Of a stretch of DNA of 64,000 nucleotides, positions 59,001-64,000 are shown in pieces. Under the pieces are notes generated by a model. That model saw only the letters and a program-made list of their open reading frames with translations, had not been told where the DNA came from and did not search any database. This stretch comes from Cladorrhinum sp. PSN259. Taxonomy: Eukaryota; Ascomycota; Sordariomycetes; Sordariales; Podosporaceae. A program made the translations under genes and the position numbers. Where the stretch lies: positions 62,001 through 126,000 of the forward strand of contig MU867089.1 of NCBI GenBank assembly GCA_033725935.1. Direction: 5' to 3'. The number at the start of each line of letters is the position of its first letter. The first letter of the stretch is position 1.

Positions 59001-59339
59001 GCTGCTTTAGTGGAAGCAGGGGAGTTTGAACCTGCGGGGCCGGCGTGGAATTACATGATGGCAGGTAGTCCGGCGGTCGTGGGGACGCTGTGGGATGTTA
59101 CGGATAGGGATATTGACAGATTTGCAGGGAGATGTTTTGAGGAGTGGGGGTTGCTGAGGGAGGGCTCGGTAAAAGTTGATGGGAAGGGTGGGATAAGGGT
59201 TAATAAGAGTAAAGGAGGTGGTGATAAGGTCAAAAGAAGTCTTGTGGAGGCTGTCGCTGTGGCTAGGGAGGCTTGTAGGTTCCGGTATGTGACTGCCGCT
59301 GCTGTTGCTGTTTATGGGATTCCGGTTTTTGTTGAGTAG
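53079..59339 (+). CDS. cut1: Separase (separin, peptidase C50)
   Basis: One uninterrupted frame encodes 2086 residues. The C-terminal caspase-like domain holds the catalytic dyad: H1945 in YFGHGSGAQYI and C1972 in LLMGCSSAAL, followed by the conserved WNYMMAGSPAVVGTLWDVTDRDIDRFAGRCFEEW. The long N-terminal part is an alpha-helical superhelix with TPR-like stretches. A basic Ala/Lys-rich insert (about 1310-1350, RKTVARKAPVKKTAAASK) interrupts it and resembles a nuclear-localisation or DNA-binding linker. Separase cuts the cohesin subunit Scc1 at anaphase onset after securin is destroyed. The length is in the usual range for ascomycete separases. The absence of introns over 6.2 kb is notable. 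The start is the first ATG after a short AT-rich leader. Confidence 0.97.
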   Translation: METHTSQIEAVRSAVSSVATCSPATLALLKSLLLPKDDPIPAAAEDSRKTPIPSRSRTNTLARAPSRRARPGAETPAPPASENDALSTRDKATLATQVVNVTLKALSEAAKPTPAATPAPLPRRSTEEDELAKTATKNAIRRSASAPMSPLQPRTLNRQSTSPVAPKHARSPSKAANNTNLLALVECARVALAALRQIPSSGKVSLPELQLESGMSALIQRLIALNLHDQAIKELRVLKKRLETLGNPGAKQSAKQPTAADTKSTAQVFAEIMDFSSVKLQGAALMLAITTQIHTLRILAMVKKAPSVEAVIPHLRQEQGSSPIDFLLSAAKEKGADIAKLARQIETVAQCLLALTPSVSSKDDTVAQEARLSISPGSALELQALALEARLQWWSLAKHKGDVEKEIMLPLSRFLGAYMRRSTDNAKANYTICLRIFGRIHQQIRVQGLRPSGGSKLPLANIYQTLVALSRDSQQISDAISWATKLRECIDPKVESIAKTCSLAAQLLSLQLRDHIKYVKDGTILNEVVAVIQGPLRGDTTELDELLVNICALRKTAMQILLVAAKGKGDGGSSSLSSATKELLETFIIQCPRFCLRWLGKPPGPKGSTKDYLRYEQRRQLVLQSLQHTLDSAFMIIKSRLDQKQLPWELMDSILSDCITLLEYTSNQGVSNTPTSSYVKISHFYYLQYNLLRNQSTDPKDPTPLRALRRSCECVKHRPSAEKEKSQLILKLEQLSKLARTLGRGEEALAALQSIRSSLIDDGVLAAVARALATASPTAIWTRDPKAEALSRALLSLSKMEQVWIDWTVDLPEAEQAASLEHRLKFILLSDATKQADISLEHPVVDTLLRIYIPTRYPVRRLRVLLSLACSALGTLDRASELLLVAKDAAQLEKGGELGEDSGLAGFIPHMKAYYNCLASAVDGYRNPEVLQQSISAWQSIAKSSQTKADLDKAIDDVPGLLDYLQSVADFLRMKGRDQMLASVLELMTDVSEAAEGIKTEEVVQHSSMLAVQYTNLGQSSKAEQVFLKTREHLADNVGPDALVNFHLASAEHHITLSNFRQAEDHLSQARLAYNEDGSLQNFTRSQKKQLVANACYLLSVLALERGDSHHALVYSRESVRAIFAEWVKMEGQLAAKISSPENDTSVDMSTADMTLQHKSQSPGPAFWKMFNGLFRNTLQISSIYAHLGMFQETMYYAEQAMKIAKSVDSEFYNSQCAAWIGSVSWKAANASKSLEMLQQATALLPEEERSYLSATLACQISAMYASQNNMEGAELLLAKAEAIMGKLRGPDQVAVVREKMEELQIQEKPARGVRKTVARKAPVKKTAAASKAVKGKAVAAAPQEPEPAPEDAQLAKLRASILVQKAASMLKQKEWAEAQAVLTEATAASKASDLLPARQLAMASCLLGMSMEQMANDPVFSVIQDSTISFPALSGAEKSAVEALASPVKKSRGAATKGGQAQETTPELYVEHLRQAHDYLLEAHSIAAKSGDSILVHRISSLLQHVALILTATTTKSRATTHSAQTSYAVELARNLTWRRERKAISQEKQALRNDGTEWPPLLQSVNSRRSSLGFTLELHKIQRDYIEIVPKSWNVISISLSEGNHDLCITKLQAGQNPFVIRLPLERASSRDADSDVFNFQQGRSELVEIIKLINETSHAAKDMSVKGAKTEWWQTREALDGRLKELLESIEQIWLGGFRGIFSPHIRSEDLVANFQKAFLTTLDKHLPSRSQVRGKKAKASGPKVQLDTNILELFIGLGDATKPDCDFDDELTDLLYFVVDILQFHGERNAYDEIDFDSMVVETFDALQAYHSSANSNPAPPSPIHTILLLDKALHIFPWESLPCMQEQPISRLPSLACLRRLIIDQRASTTGPASEGHHASLQSGSYILNPSADLKLTQSTFLPPLSSQLRSWNSYVSKEPTEEEFESCLSSSDILLYFGHGSGAQYIRGRTIRRLDKCRAAVLLMGCSSAALVEAGEFEPAGPAWNYMMAGSPAVVGTLWDVTDRDIDRFAGRCFEEWGLLREGSVKVDGKGGIRVNKSKGGGDKVKRSLVEAVAVAREACRFRYVTAAAVAVYGIPVFVE

Positions 59340-60204
59340 AATGGAAGAAGGGGATGACTTGAAGGCGGGGGATTGGAGTACTTGTGTTTGGCTTTGCGTC
59401 TTTTTCTTTTTTTTTCGTTTTTTTTTCTGGATTTACCGTGTCTAAGAATGCATGGTATAAGGGATGAGAAATGAACCCGTGCATTAGGTTTGGTGTCTTT
59501 GTTTTGTTTTGAAAGGCGCTTTAGGGGCTGTTTTTGCTGTCAGTCTTAGATGTTGGATTTGGATGAAGATGAAGATGAAGATGGAAAAGGAGGGAAGGGA
59601 AGGGGAGTAACGGGAGTAAGAGGTTGTTTTCTTGTAAGTTGGTATTTGTGTAGGTAAAAAAGGGACACATCACAGAAAGCATCCGTTGCTTTTTGTGTAG
59701 AGGACATACGAATGTAGTAGGTACATGTCAGGTTTGCTTTCTCTTGTATTCGTGAGAGTTGTTGGTGTGAGAAAAAGGGGCTGCATGGATACTGAATACG
59801 CTCCTCTTCTTTACTCCTTTCCTTGTGTGGTTGGGCCGACCTGGTGTTTAGAGAGATGTATTAGTTGGTGGAGTAACAAAAGTTGCAAGACAGAAAACAT
59901 AATTTTCAGGAGGTTGGAGTCTTGAGATACTAACTGGAGTTGATTGTGGACATCGTTTCAGGTTAAGAAGGTGAAAGCTGAGCTCTGTTCGGGTCCAATA
60001 AGCGTCGCACAACTGAAGGCAACCATATGCACGAGCAGTCAGCCCCGTGGCGGTTGCGCCTTCGCACTTGAAGCGATGCAGGCGCTTCCCGCTGCCACTT
60101 CGACTGGCCAACGACTTCCCTGCGAAATTCCTCCCACTCAGCTCCTCATCAATTGAGTCGTCATTTCTTCCTTGTTGTGAATCTCCCCGCTTCTACAACC
60201 AGCC
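59340..60204. other. Intergenic region, separase 3' end and promoter of the next gene
   Basis: T-rich 3' sequence, a GATGAA repeat at 59561-59583, and no convincing gene. Confidence 0.55.
59561..59583. repeat. (GATGAA)n short repeat
   Basis: About four copies of a 6-bp unit downstream of the separase stop codon. Confidence 0.85.
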
Positions 60205-63200
60205 ATGGCTGATCCGATATCGCTGGTCGGACTGACAGCCGGCCTTGTTTCCCTTGGGCTACAGATCAGCGAGGGGGCTTTCAAATACATCGACGCGTTG
60301 AAATGCCGGAACGAAGAAATCGCTACCGCAAGACAGCAGATTGATAGCCTCAAAGAGTTGATTCAAACCATCGACATGACGTCGCAGCAGTTTCAAACAG
60401 GGTATCCTGCCGTCACTACGGCGGTGCATAACTGTATTGCGACGTGCAAGACAGAACTGATGGCACTTGAGAACTTGGTGGCAGAGCTTTCTGGTCGGAA
60501 CCAGTCGACAACTGGGGCTCGGGCCAATCTAAAGGGTCATGGCAAGAGACTGATGTATCCATTTGAGCGATCCAAGATTGAGGGGCTTGAGAAGAGGCTA
60601 GACCAGGCGAACGGGAAGTTGATGTTGGTTTTGCAGACTTTGGGAATGTGAGATGATTAAATGCCTCTTAACATTGGTCCCTCAAGCTGACCGGTCCAAC
60701 AGTGAGACATCATCGTCCGCCCTGGGCAAGCTGTTGGCAATTGAGGGCGCTGTTGCCACGGCCGACATCAAGATTTCGAATGAAAGTCACGAACTGAAGC
60801 AACAGATTCAAGATTCACGAAGTTCACGGGATTTTCAGTATTCCCAGCTGAGTGGACAACTTACAGCCGTCAACATCAATGTTTCAAACGAGACTCAGAA
60901 GCTCAGAAAACAGGTTCTAGACACAACACATTTGCAGGGCGTGCAGTATACCCAGTTGAGTGCCCAGTTTGCCACTACACATCAAGCACATCTTTTCGAA
61001 CTCGAGGAGCTCAAAAAGATTCGGACTGAGGGTGCTACACAGCATGCCGAGATCATGCATCAGCTGGAGCTCAGCAGGCAAGAGGTACGGGACCGTCCCC
61101 TTGCTCGAAATTTCGTGTACTATAAGCTAATCTAACCCACAAAGACCCAACGAGACATCAAGCGTATTACAGGTCGACTTGTTGCCAAGCCGGGGGCCTT
61201 GAAGGAAATTTGCGATGCTACCACTGGTATGAAAGCTCAAGCAACTATACCTGGTCGACGAAATACAAAACTCAGGACACCAACCAGCAATGACGACAAG
61301 AAATTCCAAGCTATCATGTTCTCTCTCGGAGCTGATACTGCCTGCTTCTGCCGTCATCGCCGAAACTTGGAGCGCAAGATCTCAATCCAGGGCCCCTTTC
61401 GTTTTTTTACCGAAAAGGCTACTACACAGCAGCACTTCACCGGCTGCCCAGCTGGGGGGACTGGGAAATCTAAAAAACAAGAGTACGGCCTGATTTGCAA
61501 CGGTTTGGAGCGAATTCTAAGTTCAGCCATCAAAATATCGTTTGCGATGCACACTGGTGCGGGAGCCTGGAGTGTCACACCTACCTTCACATACTATCCA
61601 ACGGTAGATGCGAATCAAGACCCGGCTTTCCGTATTATGAAGTTACTCGATTGCACAAGAAGAATTCTGTACGGTCCCCCTGCGTTTTATTATGCTAATA
61701 AAAGGTACTTCACTCAGGAGTGGCCGAAATTTGTCGCGCTAGCTCTAGTCAAGATAATTTCTCAACTCCGCCAAAACAAGTTATCACCCCGAGCAGTTGA
61801 CTCTAGAAACTGGACACTACTCCACTATGCAGCCAGACTGGTAAGTGACTTGTGCCTTCAGCCACAACAGTCGTGTCTTCTGTAAGAAGAAATTGTTCTG
61901 GGACGTGGTTTGTTACTAATGTTAGTTTTAGATGTCTTGGGTAGCCCTGGCCTTTAATGGCTCTAACGCTTGTGAAGAGGAGGGTTTCTCTTTTGCCCCA
62001 CTCCTTAGAATTATCAAGACCTTGATCTTCTATAACGTCCCAGCTTGTGACTATGACATTGGAGGGAAGTGAGTAATATGCCCTACCAATGATTTAATCC
62101 TTTGCGGTACCCCGTATTATCTAACTGATAAAAGGGCGCCACTGGCTCTCACAATACCCTATCTCGACAGAACTCCTAGTATTCTCCTGGATCTAGTGGA
62201 TATTATCTTCCCAAGCAGCAATGACATGATGCCAATAGTTTGCTCGTCTTTGGTTCTTCGCAAGATAAATTCCTCATTCACTGACGTGGAACTATGCTTG
62301 GAGATCCTTAACAGTTCTGCAAAGACCGCAGAAGGTATGTATACCCATATTTTAAGACGTCAGCTCTGGCTAATATTAATGGCCCATGGGTCCGTTTGTT
62401 CAGCCCAAGGTTGCGGGCCTCTAAGCTTAGCAATTCTAGCGAATGATTTGGTGCAAACCCAATACTATTTAGAGGATCACCCAGGGATGTTGAGCGAGCG
62501 AACCATCTTCAGTCAGACTCCACTGCACTTGGCTTGCGATAAGCCAGGGGTCTTGAGATTACTTCTTGATCATGCGGATTCGGAATTGCTTAATCATGTT
62601 GACAGCAAAGGAGGTTCAGCGCTTCAGTGGGCATTTGCCGTTAGTGGTGCGGATTGCAAGAATCAGAGGTCAGAAACCATGTGCTCTCGGTGCGCTTGTG
62701 CTGAGCCCACCTTGCTTCTTCTCAATGCAGGTTCGGTGCTGAGCCTTGACTTCTACGCGTCACTTGGGCAACTTTTGCATCTTGCTTCACATCGATGCAG
62801 GAAAAAATTCATACAGCACCTCAGGAAGCAACGAGAGGACTTAAAGGCACTCGCCCTCGTCCATCTCTCAGCGTCAGAAATACACGACTTTGGGCTCGAC
62901 TGCGAACATGTTCTCGATTCCGCTATACCGCAAGTTGTTTCAATCTTGAAGCGCCGCGGTGTAAGTATTCCTGCAACCTTGATACCTGAAAATAATAGGT
63001 GTCCAGATTTATCTCTAGTTTATCCAGTCTATCGACTTTTAACAAAGCCGAGTCATGCCGATCTTTTCTTCCAGGCTGGGTTTTGTGATATGGACAGGTG
63101 CCTAGCAGTAAACGTGGGAGCTCGGCTGGAGCTAGTTTACATGCAGTGGCTTGATTCGCATACCACCGGTTTTCTGGATGAGCCATTCGTCTCATCAGCA

Positions 63201-64000
63201 CTCACCGCTAGCAGAGTCTTCAATTCCCATGTCGTCTTTTGGCTTCTTGGAAGACTCGCGTGTTTCGAGCTCCGGCATGAATCTAATGCCCACGAGATCA
63301 AGGGTTCTTTTTCTTTTTCAAAGCGTATTTGCTGGTTAGATAAGGACTGGGTCAAAAAGGTTCATGTCCAAGACACGGCGTTCTCCGGAAATCTGGCTGA
63401 TAGTTGTCGGTGCAACTGCTCGATTGATGGCTGTGTGCCATTCACCTATCTTCTAAAATGGATTGATTCAGGTTGGGTAACAAGGGAAGATATTGACTCG
63501 TTAGCGGGCACCTTTAGATATTACCTCACAAACCTGGGTGTTGAACTTGAAGCAGTTCATCACCACGCAGCTTTACGATACATGACTTACACAGCTCTTG
63601 GTATCCCTCATACATGCTGCAATGCCAGAAAGATCATTTTCGGTTACGAAGAGCCTTACCATTCGACAGATGAAATCGACGAGATTCAGGAGGAGCACGC
63701 CGACCCCCTGGCTCTGATGGAAGAGCTTCTGGAAGAGTTTGAGAAACAAGTTGACGCAATCTTTGCAAGAGACGAGAAGGACAAAACGCAAGATCTGGTC
63801 GATTTCTGGAAGTCTACGTGGGTGCAGCGGATGAAGACTATTCTGGACCAGCTAGAAGGCGATGAATTGACTGAGGAGGAGAGGCTGGGTGCTGAAAGTA
63901 TAGGTGTGATATTTGAGGCGGAGATACCAACTGCTAAGCCTATGGCAAGTAGACCGCCGGAGAATCCATATGATCGTCATACCTGGGACCATTGGTATTG
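60205..64000 (+). CDS. HeLo-like/PigL_N N-terminus protein with coiled-coil repeats and ankyrin sequence (partial)
   Basis: The gene runs off the right edge. Exons by frame and splice signals: 60205-60647, 60703-61084, 61145-61840, 61932-62068, 62135-62334, 62404-64000; at least 1151 residues so far. Residues 1 to about 147 (MADPISLVGLTAGLVSLGLQ, then CRNEEIATARQQIDSLKE) match the N-terminal domain found on fungal STAND and ankyrin proteins (HeLo-like, PigL_N type). Residues 169-240 are two copies of a 36-residue coiled-coil unit with SNE and QYxQLS in common. An ankyrin-like segment (TPLHLACDKPGVLRLLLDH, about 655-690) and a CxCxC-x4-C motif (C954, C956, C958, C963) followed by PFTYLLKWI come later, then an acidic helical region. 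No NACHT or NB-ARC P-loop was seen. A GTAAGT at 62961 is not used in this model, although an 87-nt intron there would also keep frame. Confidence 0.8.

Noticed and set aside
62961..62998. Possible 38-nt intron with a GTAAGT donor in the last gene
   Set aside because: It is too short for a typical fungal intron and its removal would break a frame that stays open to the window edge; an 87-nt version remains possible but unsupported.
1..64000. Transposons, CRISPR arrays, rRNA genes
   Set aside because: No transposase, integrase or reverse-transcriptase motifs, no regularly spaced repeats and no 5S or other rRNA segment were seen; CRISPR arrays are not expected in fungi.

Overview
The window is nuclear DNA of a filamentous ascomycete, most likely a Sordariomycete of the Neurospora/Sordaria type. 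The evidence is: short spliceosomal introns (about 47-91 nt, one of 242 nt) with GTRAGT-like donors and TAG/CAG acceptors; pyrimidine-rich leaders; Gln-, Pro- and Ser-rich low-complexity tails; two short-intron or intronless tRNA genes; and a set of typical fungal families. The genus is an inference. There are no operons; genes lie on both strands, separated by 0.03-3.5 kb.

Left third (1-21.5 kb): a Ksp1/Ran1-type protein kinase (+) behind a 1.2 kb leader, a six-exon Avt1-type vacuolar amino-acid transporter (-), the mitochondrial DEAD-box helicase Mrh4 (+), a CorA-like membrane protein without the GMN signature (-), the catalytic subunit of cAMP-dependent protein kinase (-), and an L-type lectin cargo receptor of the early secretory pathway (-).

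Middle (21.5-41.8 kb): a GFA-fold protein lacking the central cysteine cluster (+), an intracellular GH1 beta-glucosidase (+), an acyl-CoA ligase of the AMP-binding family (+), elongator tRNA-Met (-), an Erf4-type subunit of Ras palmitoyltransferase (-), a degenerate F-box-like relic (-), tRNA-Ala(UGC) with a 15-nt intron (-), and a four-helix membrane protein of unknown function (+). A 3.5 kb stretch without a recognisable gene follows.

Right third (41.8-64 kb): a 1229-residue DUF4203/TMEM198-like membrane protein (+), a NIPA-type magnesium transporter (-), a class II (SIRT4-like) sirtuin (+) whose stop codon lies 30 bp from that of a convergent mitochondrial membrane protein (-), an intronless 6.3 kb separase gene (+), and a multi-exon gene cut by the window edge (+). 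The last gene encodes a HeLo-like/PigL_N-type N-terminus, a duplicated 36-residue coiled-coil module, ankyrin-like sequence and a CxCxC-x4-C motif. It is the best candidate for something under-described.

Functional links are loose: nutrient and cAMP kinase signalling, vacuolar, magnesium and secretory membrane traffic, NAD-dependent deacylation, and sister-chromatid separation. Exon coordinates were worked out by hand from splice signals and frame continuity, and may be off by a few bases where noted.
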